A program made the position numbers and the translations under genes. Below the pieces are notes generated by a model that searched no databases, had not been told where the DNA came from, and worked only from the letters and a program-made list of their open reading frames with translations. A stretch of 27,817 nucleotides of DNA from positions 1 to 27,817 of the forward strand of contig JAGGTZ010000116.1 of NCBI GenBank assembly GCA_021158805.1. Direction: 5' to 3'. Source of the stretch: Thermoproteota archaeon (GTDB lineage: Archaea > Korarchaeota > Korarchaeia > Korarchaeales > Korarchaeaceae). Shown here piece by piece: positions 1 to 6,955 of this stretch (its first letter is position 1; every line of letters starts with the position of its first letter).

Positions 1-55
1 AGGATGGGGGCCTGCCACGCCCCAGACCCGGGTTCAAATCCCGGCGGCCGCACCA
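1..55 (+). tRNA. tRNA-Gly (GCC), 5' part outside the window
   Basis: The 3' part of a tRNA. The anticodon stem GGGGC/GCCCC encloses loop CTGCCAC, so the anticodon is GCC (Gly). The T arm is CCGGG-TTCAAAT-CCCGG. The 3' acceptor strand CGGCCGC is followed by discriminator A and an encoded CCA at 53-55. The acceptor 5' strand and most of the D arm lie before position 1. tRNA-His follows after only five bases, so the two are probably co-transcribed. Confidence 0.93.
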
Positions 56-60
56 CTTTT

Positions 61-133
61 GCCGGGGTGAGGTAGCCTGGTAACCTGGGGGCCTGTGGAG
101 CCCTTAACCCGGGTTCAAATCCCGGCCCCGGCC
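61..133 (+). tRNA. tRNA-His (GTG)
   Basis: A complete cloverleaf: acceptor GCCGGGG/CCCCGGC, D stem AGGT/ACCT, anticodon stem GGGGC/GCCCT, loop CTGTGGA giving anticodon GTG (His), 4-nt variable loop, T arm CCGGG-TTCAAAT-CCCGG. The discriminator is C73, as expected for archaeal tRNA-His. The base before G1 is T60, so the identity nucleotide G-1 does not appear to be encoded, and the 3' end reads C73-TAC rather than CCA. G-1 and CCA would both need to be added after transcription. Confidence 0.93.
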
Positions 134-190
134 TACATTTCGAAGAATATGAAGAGGCTAATGAAGGTGTGGTACTCTAAAAAGCCTAGT

Positions 191-266
191 TGGTGGACCC
201 GCCGGGATTCGAACCCGGGACCTCCGGCTTGCAAAGCCGGCGCTCTACCAACTGAGCTACGGGCCC
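191..266 (-). tRNA. tRNA-Ala (TGC)
   Basis: Read on the minus strand, the acceptor stem is GGGCCCG/CGGGTCC (one G-T pair). The anticodon loop TTTGCAA gives TGC (Ala). The T loop is TTCGAAT, the discriminator is A and CCA is encoded (191-193). No intron. It faces the Gly/His pair. A TTATTAG element at about 290-297 lies at TATA-box distance upstream of its 5' end. Confidence 0.96.
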
Positions 267-434
267 AAGTCCCTTGAGGGGAAATCCGACTAATAACCTT
301 TTCGTAAGGTACTGGTGCAGACTATTAAGGAGAGATGACTTAGAAAGTGGATATCTGACTTTTAAAGCCTGCATTGTAACTGAATTATCTCAATTAATCT
401 GACTTCAGTAATTTACCTTCAAGATTATTGCAGG

Positions 435-537
435 ACTGTATGGATCTCAAGTGTTATGTCAAATCTTTGTACAGTAACGCCGCTAAAGTACAGTAAATAT
501 TTTTAGAGACCACCATAAATATCTATATTGAACTGTA
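435..537. repeat. Four TACAGT/ACTGTA boxes upstream of ftsZ1
   Basis: ACTGTA occurs at 435-440 and 532-537. Its reverse complement TACAGT occurs at 470-475 and 489-494. The middle two are part of the 9-mer GTACAGTAA, repeated exactly 19 bp apart (469-477 and 488-496). The arrangement resembles operator half-sites. No regulator is identified. Confidence 0.5.
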
Positions 538-567
538 TAGGAGGGATAATTTCTCAACTTTTATTAT

Positions 568-590
568 TAATGCTCTTGCACAGAGCATTA
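568..590. repeat. Perfect inverted repeat upstream of ftsZ1
   Basis: TAATGCTCT (568-576), spacer TGCAC, AGAGCATTA (582-590): 9-bp arms with no mismatch, about 20 bp upstream of the likely TATA box. It may be a repressor or activator site for ftsZ1. A transcript hairpin is possible but is not the usual archaeal terminator form. Confidence 0.6.
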
Positions 591-610
591 TCGTCAAACT
601 AACGCCTTAC

Positions 611-618
611 TTTAAATA
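611..618 (+). promoter_or_regulatory. Probable TATA box of the ftsZ1-rpl10 operon
   Basis: TTTAAATA lies about 57 bp upstream of the ftsZ1 start. Transcription would begin near 640, leaving a leader of about 30 nt. It is the best TATA-like element in the region; there is no experimental support. Confidence 0.5.
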
Positions 619-671
619 CAGAGATCTCTCTATCCTACTGAGAAGACCAATAAGCTAGAAGGGGATGGGTA

Positions 672-1874
672 TTGAAGTCAATAATAAAGTCTGCTGGTCG
701 TAGAATAGAGGGAGAGCTTCATGAGATCCCTCAAAAAGTATCTCCTGAAGATTCAGCTCTTAAAGACTTTGTTGAGAGAGTAAAGGCCAGAATAGTAATC
801 ATGGGAGTAGGTGGTGCCGGTAGTAATACAATTACTCGTCTTAATGCCATTGGAGTTGACGCTGTTGAGACCGTCGCTGTAAATACAGACGCTCAACATC
901 TCCTAGCTACAGTGGCTGACAGAAAGATATTACTAGGGAAAGAGCTGTGTGGAGGTAACGGATCTGGGGGAGATCCAAGAATAGGGGAAGAAGCAGCCAA
1001 AGAGAGTTCTGAGGAACTCAAAGAGTTCCTTCAGGGTACCGACATACTCTTCATAATGGCTGGTCTTGGAGGAGGGACTGGCACCGGTGCATCACCCATA
1101 ATAGCAGAAGTAGCAAAGCAAGTAGGAGCAGTAGTTGTCTCAATAGTAACTCTACCCTTCTCTGCTGAGGGCTCGAAGAAGAAAGAGGTAGCTATAGAAG
1201 GATTAGCCAAGCTAGCTGAATCTTCAGACACTATCGTAGTTGTAAACAATGATAGAATCTTAGATATAGCGAAGGAACTACCTCTGCATCAAGCATTCTT
1301 CATTTCAGACGAGATAGTGGCTAGGGCTGTAAAAGGTATAGTAGAAATCGTCATGAAGCCGGGTCTAATAAATGTAGATCTTGCTGATCTGAGAAATGTT
1401 CTGGAGAGTGGTGGACCGGCAGTCCTCTCCTTTGGAGAGAGTGATGGCGAGAACAGGGCTATAGAAGCGGTAGAGGATGCTCTAGGTAACCCTCTGCTAG
1501 AAGCAGACATATCTGGCGGGAAGTCCGCCATAATAAACATAACATCGGGTCCAGACTTCTCCTTAGATGAAATGGAACAGATAGTTGAGGCAATAGTTGG
1601 CTCCCTAGACCCGACAGCTAACGTCATATGGGGAGCTAGAATAGACGAGTCACTCAAGGGTGTTGTACAGGTTCTCTTGGTAGTTACTGGGGTGGCCTCT
1701 CCCAGCGTGGAAGCTGCCCTCCAAGGTGGTGCTGTGGAGGCCGTTACTGAGAGACCTACAATAGCTAGGGTAGAGAGGGCCACGATACCTAGAAGGTCAT
1801 CGGAGAGGAGGACAGTACCCTTAGCTAGGGAAGTAAGGGAACCCGAGAAGGACCTTGGCCTAGATGAACTGTGA
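672..1874 (+). CDS. ftsZ1: Cell division GTPase FtsZ1
   Basis: Tubulin-like GTPase that polymerises at the division site in the cytoplasm. The 400-aa product has the glycine-rich loop VGGAGSNT (about 46-53), the tubulin signature GLGGGTGTGA (131-140) and an intact T7 catalytic loop INVDLADL (N234, D236, D239), so GTP hydrolysis on polymerisation should be possible. A basic, low-complexity linker of about 40 aa ends in the short tail DLGLDEL, probably the peptide that binds partner proteins. The start is TTG; a nearby ATG at 665 is out of frame. In many archaea ftsZ1 precedes secE-spt5, as here, so division and translation genes share a transcript. The second paralogue, ftsZ2, is at 18206. Haloarchaeal work assigns the two paralogues distinct roles (FtsZ1 as scaffold, FtsZ2 in constriction); applying that here is inference. 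Confidence 0.97.
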   Translation: MKSIIKSAGRRIEGELHEIPQKVSPEDSALKDFVERVKARIVIMGVGGAGSNTITRLNAIGVDAVETVAVNTDAQHLLATVADRKILLGKELCGGNGSGGDPRIGEEAAKESSEELKEFLQGTDILFIMAGLGGGTGTGASPIIAEVAKQVGAVVVSIVTLPFSAEGSKKKEVAIEGLAKLAESSDTIVVVNNDRILDIAKELPLHQAFFISDEIVARAVKGIVEIVMKPGLINVDLADLRNVLESGGPAVLSFGESDGENRAIEAVEDALGNPLLEADISGGKSAIINITSGPDFSLDEMEQIVEAIVGSLDPTANVIWGARIDESLKGVVQVLLVVTGVASPSVEAALQGGAVEAVTERPTIARVERATIPRRSSERRTVPLAREVREPEKDLGLDEL

Positions 1875-1884
1875 GGTGTTCAGA

Positions 1885-2085
1885 ATGGGCAAACCTAAAT
1901 CCAAGCCAAAGACTAAGGAGAGATCAAACCTCTGGGACTATATCGTGCAAACGCTTAAGGTAGCTGAAAAACCAGGATGGGAAGATGTATGGAATACATT
2001 TAAAGTGACAGTCACCGGCTTCCTCTTAGTGGGCATAATCGGATTCCTGATACAGCTGACCGCCCTCTTTCTCGTAGGCGGATAG
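1885..2085 (+). CDS. secE: Preprotein translocase subunit SecE (Sec61-gamma)
   Basis: Small membrane subunit of the SecYE(beta) protein-conducting channel. The 66-aa product has a basic N-terminus, an amphipathic helix (LWDYIVQTLKVAEKPGW) typical of SecE/Sec61-gamma, and one C-terminal membrane segment (about VTGFLLVGIIGFLIQLTALF). An in-frame ATG at 1864 overlaps ftsZ1, but GAGGTG at 1873-1878 sits six bases before ATG 1885, which is therefore the preferred start. It lies ten bases after ftsZ1 and eight before spt5, the usual archaeal order. Confidence 0.93.
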   Translation: MGKPKSKPKTKERSNLWDYIVQTLKVAEKPGWEDVWNTFKVTVTGFLLVGIIGFLIQLTALFLVGG

Positions 2086-2093
2086 GTGTTCTA

Positions 2094-2588
2094 ATGGAGA
2101 GCCGAACTCAACACGCCTTATTTTTTACGATTAGGATGATCTCAGGGAGAGAAATTAATGTAATTAGGCTGCTAATGGCTAGAACATCTGCAACTGGAGC
2201 CAGAATAAAATCTATCTTATTTATCCCGCGGTTCAAAGGATACCTATTCGTAGAGGCCGACAGGGAATATGAGGTTCGAAGGCTTATTAGAGGACTCTCT
2301 AAGGTGAGGCTTGTGTCTACGAGCCCCATACCTCTACAGGAAATAGAAAACCTGATATCTGCTGAAGCTGCTGGTATCGAAATAGAGCCAGGGGACATAG
2401 TGAAAATTATTAAGGGCAATTTCAAGGGCTACAGGGCTGTTGTACTATCAGTACCAGAGGGTGGTAGGGGTAAAATGCTGACCCTTAAGCTACTAGATAT
2501 AGACAGAGACTGGGAGATAAAAATGCCATTCAACCACATAAAACTATTGGAGAAAAAAGGTGGAGAAGAGAGTGAGGGAGGTGCCTAG
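2094..2588 (+). CDS. spt5: Transcription elongation factor Spt5 (NusG)
   Basis: Universal elongation factor that, with Spt4, closes the RNA polymerase clamp and promotes processive transcription. The 164-aa protein has an N-terminal NGN domain with the characteristic PRFKGYLFVEA segment (about 46-56) and a C-terminal KOW domain beginning IEPGDIVKIIKGNFKGYRA. The C-terminal tail is acidic and glycine-rich. ATG 2094 is preceded by AGGTG (2084-2088). The placement between secE and rpl11 is the conserved archaeal order and couples elongation factor supply to ribosomal proteins. Confidence 0.96.
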   Translation: MESRTQHALFFTIRMISGREINVIRLLMARTSATGARIKSILFIPRFKGYLFVEADREYEVRRLIRGLSKVRLVSTSPIPLQEIENLISAEAAGIEIEPGDIVKIIKGNFKGYRAVVLSVPEGGRGKMLTLKLLDIDRDWEIKMPFNHIKLLEKKGGEESEGGA

Positions 2589-2591
2589 TAA

Positions 2592-3077
2592 ATGCCTAAG
2601 AAGCTAGTAAAGGTTATGATAGAAGGTGGGAAGGCAACACCAGGACCACCTCTTGGGCCAGCTCTAGGTGGTCTAGGCCTTAATATGGGCCAGGTGGTCA
2701 AGGAAATTAATGAGAAAACGAAAGAGTATGCGGGCATGAAAGTACCTGTAGAAATAGAGGTGGATCTAGAGACAAGGGCGTTCGAGGTTAGAGTTGGTAC
2801 CCCACCTACCTCCATGCTTATACTGAGAGAGTTAGGGGCTGAGAAGGGGTCTTCCGATCCAAGTTCTAAGAAGATTGGGGATCTGAAGATGGATCAAGTG
2901 GTCAAAATAGCTAAAACAAAACTAGAGGACGCTAATACGAAAGATCTAAAAAAAGTCGTCAAGCAAGTAATTGGGACAGCTTTATCTATGGGTGTAACTA
3001 TAGAGGGGAAGGATCCCAGAGAGGTCCAGAAGGAGATAGATTCGGGCATATGGGATGAAGTGATAGTGGGTGATTGA
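2592..3077 (+). CDS. rpl11: Ribosomal protein uL11
   Basis: Large-subunit protein at the base of the stalk; it binds 23S rRNA at the GTPase-associated centre. The 161-aa sequence has the N-terminal signature of the family, including [20 protein letters not shown] (about 17-36), and a C-terminal RNA-binding part with the motif [29 protein letters not shown] ends about nine bases before ATG 2592. It starts three bases after spt5, and its stop is one base before the rpl1 ATG. Confidence 0.97.
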   Translation: MPKKLVKVMIEGGKATPGPPLGPALGGLGLNMGQVVKEINEKTKEYAGMKVPVEIEVDLETRAFEVRVGTPPTSMLILRELGAEKGSSDPSSKKIGDLKMDQVVKIAKTKLEDANTKDLKKVVKQVIGTALSMGVTIEGKDPREVQKEIDSGIWDEVIVGD

Positions 3078-3078
3078 A

Positions 3079-3765
3079 ATGTCTCAGTTACTAGTGGAAG
3101 ATAAAGTTCTAGAGGTTATTTCTAAAGCGCTGGAGGAGAGTCCTAAGAGAAGGTTCACAGAGGCAGTTGATCTAGTGGTAGTACTGAGGGGTATAGACCT
3201 AAAGAGAGACCCTAATGCAAAGATAAGCGAGGTAGTAGAACTGCCTAATCCTCCAAAGAACAGACAAATCAAGATAGCTGTTATTGGAAAGGGAGAGTTT
3301 GCAGTTAAGGCAAAGGAGTCCGGCGCTGATAGGGTAATTGAGCCGGAGGAAATTGAGACAATGGCGGGCAATAGGAAGAACTTGAAGAAGTTAGCCAGAG
3401 AATACGACTTCTTCATAGCTCAAGCGGATATTTTACCAAAGATAGTTAAGTATATAGGGCCCGTCTTCGGCCCTAGGAACAAAATGCCAGTTAATCTACC
3501 AGCTACAGCTGTTTCGAAACTCCCAGAATTGATAGAGAAGCTTAAGAAATCTGTCAGAATAAGAATGAAGGATCAACCTCTCATTCACGTAAAAGTTGGT
3601 TCCCGTGATATGAATCCTGAGGAGATAATGGAGAATATAAAGACGATTCTCTCGGTCATTGAGAGGAAATATGAGGATCCCTCGAAGATAGCTAGGGTTT
3701 ACATTAAGACCACAATGGGGCCGGCATATGAGCTACCTATAACATATGAGAAGAGGAGGCGATAG
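3079..3765 (+). CDS. rpl1: Ribosomal protein uL1
   Basis: Protein of the mobile L1 stalk of the large subunit; in archaea it can also repress its own mRNA. The 228-aa product has the family hallmark GPVFGPRNKMPVNLPA in domain II (about 130-145) and the C-terminal KVGSRDMNPEEIMENI segment. A GTG at 3070 is in frame, but GGTGAT (3069-3074) ends four bases before ATG 3079, so the ATG is taken as the start. It is coupled to rpl11. No L1-binding mRNA mimic was identified in the short leader. Confidence 0.96.
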   Translation: MSQLLVEDKVLEVISKALEESPKRRFTEAVDLVVVLRGIDLKRDPNAKISEVVELPNPPKNRQIKIAVIGKGEFAVKAKESGADRVIEPEEIETMAGNRKNLKKLAREYDFFIAQADILPKIVKYIGPVFGPRNKMPVNLPATAVSKLPELIEKLKKSVRIRMKDQPLIHVKVGSRDMNPEEIMENIKTILSVIERKYEDPSKIARVYIKTTMGPAYELPITYEKRRR

Positions 3766-3766
3766 C

Positions 3767-4636
3767 ATGTCTTCTATAACTGAATCCAGAAGAGTTAGTC
3801 CTCAAAGGGCTAGAAAGGCCAAAATGATGGAGAAGTTCGCCAAATTAGTCAAGGAATATCCGACTATAATGTTTGCAGACTTCGCTAGAATTCCAGCAGA
3901 CCACTTTCAGAGGGTTAGAAGAGAACTCTCTCCCGATATAAAGTTCTTCGTTATTAAAAAGAGGCTCGTCGCTAAGGTGGCAGAGGAAATCGACAGAAAG
4001 GGACTGAAAGAACTTGTTAATAGAATGCCCCTCAACTTAGTAGTGATATTCAGTAAGAAGGATCCGTTCGAGACATTTCATCTTATAGCAGAAAGGAAGG
4101 CAGAAGTCTTCCTAAAACCAGGTGATGTTGCGGAAGAAGATATAGTTATACCCAAGGGCCCTACTGACATAGCACCTGGTCCAATACTAACAGATTTACG
4201 AGCCATGGGTGTACCGACTAAAATACAAGGTGGAAAGGTAGCTATATCTGAGGATTTTGTCATTCTGAGAAAAGGAGAGGAAGCATCTCCACAAATAGCT
4301 GACCTACTCAGGAATCTAAATATAAAACCCCTTAAAGTGGGCTTTAAGGTAACAGGCGCCATAGATGAAGAAGGGCTACTGTACTTACCAGATCTACTAG
4401 CCATAACGAAGGAAGATATAATGGAGATGATTGTTAAAGCGCATGGATCGGCTCTTAACTTAGCTTTGGAGATAGGAGAGATAAACAGATACACAGTAAG
4501 GCCGTTAATGGAGAGGGCAATAGCGAGAGCATTAACTCTCTCTATAGAGATAAACTGGATAAGTGATAAGACTATACCACATCTTATAAGAAAAGCTGTT
4601 GCTGTTGCAAGCGCATTAAAAGAAAAAGCCAGTTAA
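3767..4636 (+). CDS. rpl10: Ribosomal protein uL10 (acidic P0), lacking the usual C-terminal tail
   Basis: Stalk base protein that anchors L12 (P1) dimers. ATG 3767 is chosen because GGAGGCGAT lies directly upstream (3754-3762); the upstream in-frame ATG 3746 is inside rpl1. The 289-aa protein has the rRNA-binding domain (FADFARIPADHFQRVRREL), the P0 insertion domain (PTDIAPGPILTDLRAMGVPT) and spine helices that resemble L12-binding helices (ALNLALEIGEINRY, ALTLSIEINW). It ends LKEKAS, whereas typical archaeal L10 continues into a charged tail closing with an MGLGALFG-like motif. The usual next gene, rpl12, is absent here: a T-tract follows and the next gene is on the other strand. The sequence shows no frameshift. 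Confidence 0.94.
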   Translation: MSSITESRRVSPQRARKAKMMEKFAKLVKEYPTIMFADFARIPADHFQRVRRELSPDIKFFVIKKRLVAKVAEEIDRKGLKELVNRMPLNLVVIFSKKDPFETFHLIAERKAEVFLKPGDVAEEDIVIPKGPTDIAPGPILTDLRAMGVPTKIQGGKVAISEDFVILRKGEEASPQIADLLRNLNIKPLKVGFKVTGAIDEEGLLYLPDLLAITKEDIMEMIVKAHGSALNLALEIGEINRYTVRPLMERAIARALTLSIEINWISDKTIPHLIRKAVAVASALKEKAS

Positions 4637-4649
4637 TTTTTTCCTTTTT
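4637..4649 (+). terminator. T-tract terminator after rpl10
   Basis: TTTTTT-CC-TTTTT immediately follows the rpl10 stop codon. Archaeal RNA polymerase commonly terminates at such U-runs without a hairpin. The next gene is convergent, so this is the likely end of the ftsZ1-rpl10 transcript. Confidence 0.6.
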
Positions 4650-4782
4650 AACATAACGGGCTCAGGAGCGGAGAGTTCCGTCATTAGTTCTGTCTGTGGA
4701 GCTCTCATCATTGCCCATATGAATGTTCAGTAATCTCTTATAAAGCAACAAAGAACCCATACCTGCTTAGAATACACTAAAT

Positions 4783-5940
4783 CTATGAGATATCCTCTCC
4801 TAGATATGGATAATAGGACCTCAGGGCCTCTTTCCACTCGATATCTCCAAAGAGACCTCTCATCCTCTGCCATTTCTGCAGATTATATAGGGGCTTAATG
4901 AGGTCGTTGTCAGAGGAGAATTTCTCTCTGAGCCCCGAAAACTCTCGTATAAAGTGATCCGCCACGAACTCCTTCAAGTCAAGAGGATGTATCTCCCCCC
5001 TTCTGTAGCTCTCTTCCAGCTCTTTATAGCTACTTATCTCTATATCACCTCCTCCAAATGCCCTAGATCTTGGAAGTTTGATCGTACCAACCCTAGGGAG
5101 TATGAGGTACTTCACAATCCCTAAAATTGGGTTCTTAAGCCTACCTTCTCCATCATACTGATTTTCAGTACCTGGAGGGCAGTAGGCCTGCTTTAACTTC
5201 TCCTTAATGATCTCTGGCGGGTCGTGGACTGCAATATGGGACTTAGGAATGCTACTACTCATCTTTCCACCCTCTATTAGTCCGGGGAGTAGAGGGGTAT
5301 GGATCGCAGAAGGAACGTACCTTTCTACTCTCAATGGGATGTGTGTGGAGAAGATATCTCTAGCTAGGGCGTGTATCTTTCTCTGGTCTGTTCCTCCAAT
5401 AGCCACCTTCACATTCAAGTAGAGAATGTCTAGAGCTTGCATCAATGGATATATGTGATGGGACACTAGAGGATCCTCCCTCTCTCTAGCTATGATAGAC
5501 ATAGCTCTCCAGGCCCTTCTAGCGGTCACCTTCTGAGAGAGGGATAATAAGTCTAAGATGTAATCAGGCGAAAGTTCAAACTCACTTCCCAAACGGATTT
5601 CTATATGGGGTGATCCAAGCTCATGAAATACTGTCTTCCAGTAAGTCATGGAGACTTCTTCAATTAGATCCTTAGGCCCCTTAAGATTGAGAATGGCGTG
5701 TATATCTGCCATCAAGGCTATAGAATGGAAACCGGCTTCAATCATGTCAGCTAGCTTGTAGATAGTTATTAGAGTTCCCAAGTGTATGGGACCAGAGGGT
5801 TCATATCCTACGTAGGTGTTGTGCTTTCCATATTTTAGTAGCTCTCTTATCTCATCTACTGTCATGACAAATTCCTCTAAAGGCTCAGCGACATTTCTGA
5901 GTACAAGCGCTAATCTATCCGTGGTATCACCCGGCACCAT
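4783..5940 (-). CDS. tyrS: Tyrosyl-tRNA synthetase (archaeal type)
   Basis: Class I synthetase that charges tRNA-Tyr. The 385-aa protein carries the HIGH-type motif PIHLG (51-55), the KMSKS-type motif GGKMSSS (224-230) and the tyrosine pocket pattern Q168-x-x-D171-I-x-Y-L, equivalent to Gln155/Asp158/Ile159/Leu162 of the Methanocaldococcus enzyme; Tyr43 aligns with its Tyr32. GGTDQRKIHALARD is also family-typical. It is longer than the about 306-aa Methanocaldococcus protein, mainly through a C-terminal extension of about 50 aa. ATG 5940 was kept because the first 25 residues align with the N-terminal helix of that enzyme. No good Shine-Dalgarno precedes it, while an AT-rich TTAATTTA element is close upstream, so a leaderless mRNA is possible. 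Confidence 0.95.
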   Translation of the reverse strand: MVPGDTTDRLALVLRNVAEPLEEFVMTVDEIRELLKYGKHNTYVGYEPSGPIHLGTLITIYKLADMIEAGFHSIALMADIHAILNLKGPKDLIEEVSMTYWKTVFHELGSPHIEIRLGSEFELSPDYILDLLSLSQKVTARRAWRAMSIIAREREDPLVSHHIYPLMQALDILYLNVKVAIGGTDQRKIHALARDIFSTHIPLRVERYVPSAIHTPLLPGLIEGGKMSSSIPKSHIAVHDPPEIIKEKLKQAYCPPGTENQYDGEGRLKNPILGIVKYLILPRVGTIKLPRSRAFGGGDIEISSYKELEESYRRGEIHPLDLKEFVADHFIREFSGLREKFSSDNDLIKPLYNLQKWQRMRGLFGDIEWKEALRSYYPYLGEDIS

Positions 5941-6020
5941 TCAGTAGATTACCATAAATTAATTTGGTTTCATCTAGCTCGCACAATCTCTAGAGAGGGC
6001 CTCAGGGTAGGTCAGTTATC

Positions 6021-6542
6021 TCATAGATCGTTGCCGTCACCCCTCATCATCGGCCAATATTCCATACGCTCATACTTTTTCTTCTTTACCCTCGAGAGAG
6101 TCTTTAGCATCTCCCAGTAATGCGTGCCGAACCAAAATATCTTCCCGCACAAAGGACAAACTAGGAACTTTCTATGGGATAAAAGCGTTTCTCTCGGTAT
6201 CTTTGACCGGACCTCCTCTCTGCTGGCTCTAACAAGCCTCTCATTACAAAAGGGACACCTTGTTGTAGAAAGATCTATCTTCAATCTTACCCCAAACTTC
6301 AGAGAAATTATAGATAGTGCGTCTTCTAAATCCTCAGGTACGAATATGCAGGACTTACCATACTTCATGGCCCTTACTGCTAGATCTCTATCTCTAGTTA
6401 CCAAAACCCTATCTCTCAAGCTGTCTAGTATAGAGGAATCTTCTACTGCTGAGGATACATAAAAGGTATCGTGCCCTAGGATCCTCAACCACTTCGCTAT
6501 CTTTCCATTCATTGAATCCACTAAGAACTTGTGTTGACTCAT
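6021..6542 (-). CDS. Mut7-C (DUF82) RNase-type domain protein with zinc ribbon
   Basis: A 173-aa protein of the Mut7-C family, whose fold is PIN-like and which is predicted to cut RNA. The N-terminal part has the family pattern LVDSMNGKIAKWLRILGHDT (about 7-26) with an early Asp, then VLVTRDRDLA with further acidic residues. The C-terminal part has two zinc knuckles, CPFC (about 95-98) and CPLC (about 129-132), ahead of GKIFWFGTHYWEM. The substrate is unknown. It lies just downstream of three tRNA genes on the same strand, 26 bases after tRNA-Gln, which may be coincidental. The start is ATG 6542 with only a weak ribosome-binding site. Confidence 0.88.
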   Translation of the reverse strand: MSQHKFLVDSMNGKIAKWLRILGHDTFYVSSAVEDSSILDSLRDRVLVTRDRDLAVRAMKYGKSCIFVPEDLEDALSIISLKFGVRLKIDLSTTRCPFCNERLVRASREEVRSKIPRETLLSHRKFLVCPLCGKIFWFGTHYWEMLKTLSRVKKKKYERMEYWPMMRGDGNDL

Positions 6543-6568
6543 ACTACCAATCCTTTGGAGGAGGAAGG

Positions 6569-6644
6569 TGGTAGCCCCGCCCGGATTCGAACCGGGGTCT
6601 CCGGGTTCAAAGCCCGGCGTGCTTGGCCGCTACACCACGGGGCT
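6569..6644 (-). tRNA. tRNA-Gln (TTG)
   Basis: Minus-strand cloverleaf: acceptor AGCCCCG/CGGGGCT, anticodon stem CCGGG/CCCGG, loop CTTTGAA giving TTG (Gln), T loop TTCGAAT, discriminator A and encoded CCA. The A1-T72 first pair is typical of archaeal tRNA-Gln. It has its own TATA-like CTTTATAGAT element about 30 bases upstream. Confidence 0.96.
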
Positions 6645-6668
6645 TCCGGACAACTATGGGCAGAGGCA

Positions 6669-6680
6669 TCTATAAAGATT
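6669..6680 (-). promoter_or_regulatory. Probable TATA box of tRNA-Gln
   Basis: On the minus strand this reads AATCTTTATAGA, about 25-36 bases upstream of the tRNA-Gln 5' end (6644), the normal archaeal spacing. It lies between tRNA-Leu and tRNA-Gln, so tRNA-Gln can be transcribed separately from the Glu-Leu pair. Confidence 0.55.
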
Positions 6681-6695
6681 ATCCCTGTTAAAAGA

Positions 6696-6785
6696 TGGTG
6701 CGGGGGGTGGGATTTGAACCCACGCGGGCCTGACGCCCACCGGACCCTGAATCCGGCGCCTTGGACCTGGCTTGGCTACCCCCGC
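6696..6785 (-). tRNA. tRNA-Leu (CAG)
   Basis: Class II tRNA with a long variable arm. Acceptor GCGGGGG/CCCCCGC, anticodon stem CCGGA/TCCGG, loop TTCAGGG giving CAG (Leu), variable arm of about 17 nt, T loop TTCAAAT, discriminator A, encoded CCA. Its first base (6785) directly abuts the last base of the tRNA-Glu CCA (6786), with no spacer. Confidence 0.96.
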
Positions 6786-6863
6786 TGGTGCTCCGGCCGG
6801 GATTTGAACCCGGGTCTGGGGCTCGAAAGGCCCCTATGCTTGGCCTGGCTACACCACCGGAGC
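6786..6863 (-). tRNA. tRNA-Glu (TTC)
   Basis: Minus-strand cloverleaf: acceptor GCTCCGG/CCGGAGC, anticodon stem GGGGC/GCCCC, loop CTTTCGA giving TTC (Glu), T loop TTCAAAT, discriminator A, encoded CCA ending at 6786. Leads a Glu-Leu pair. An AT-rich element at about 6888-6897 (CATTTTTATT on the minus strand) may be its TATA box. Confidence 0.96.
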
Positions 6864-6955
6864 CCATTCCATTGAGATGTAAACCCCAATAAAAATGTTA
6901 TCTCAATTATAGGATCCCCAAGATAGAGTAAGAGGGAGAAATGGCGTGAATTACT

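Larger units (their letters stand above)
267..671. other. 405-bp AT-rich intergenic region upstream of ftsZ1
   Basis: No gene is supported here. The right half is the ftsZ1 control region. It holds four TACAGT/ACTGTA boxes (435-440, 470-475, 489-494, 532-537), a perfect 9-bp hairpin (568-590) and a TATA-like TTTAAATA at 611-618. It is too AT-rich to look like a structured RNA of a thermophile. Confidence 0.7.

Noticed and set aside
95..374. Short open frames over the first tRNA genes
   Set aside because: They translate tRNA sequence in other frames and have no ribosome-binding site or protein character.
4650..4782. Small RNA or hidden L12 gene after rpl10
   Set aside because: Too short for L12, no open frame with its acidic tail, and only weak repeats (CGGA-GAGT-TCCG).
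6531..6875. 114-codon plus-strand open frame
   Set aside because: It runs antisense through tRNA-Gln, -Leu and -Glu; the apparent repeats in its translation are the T arms.
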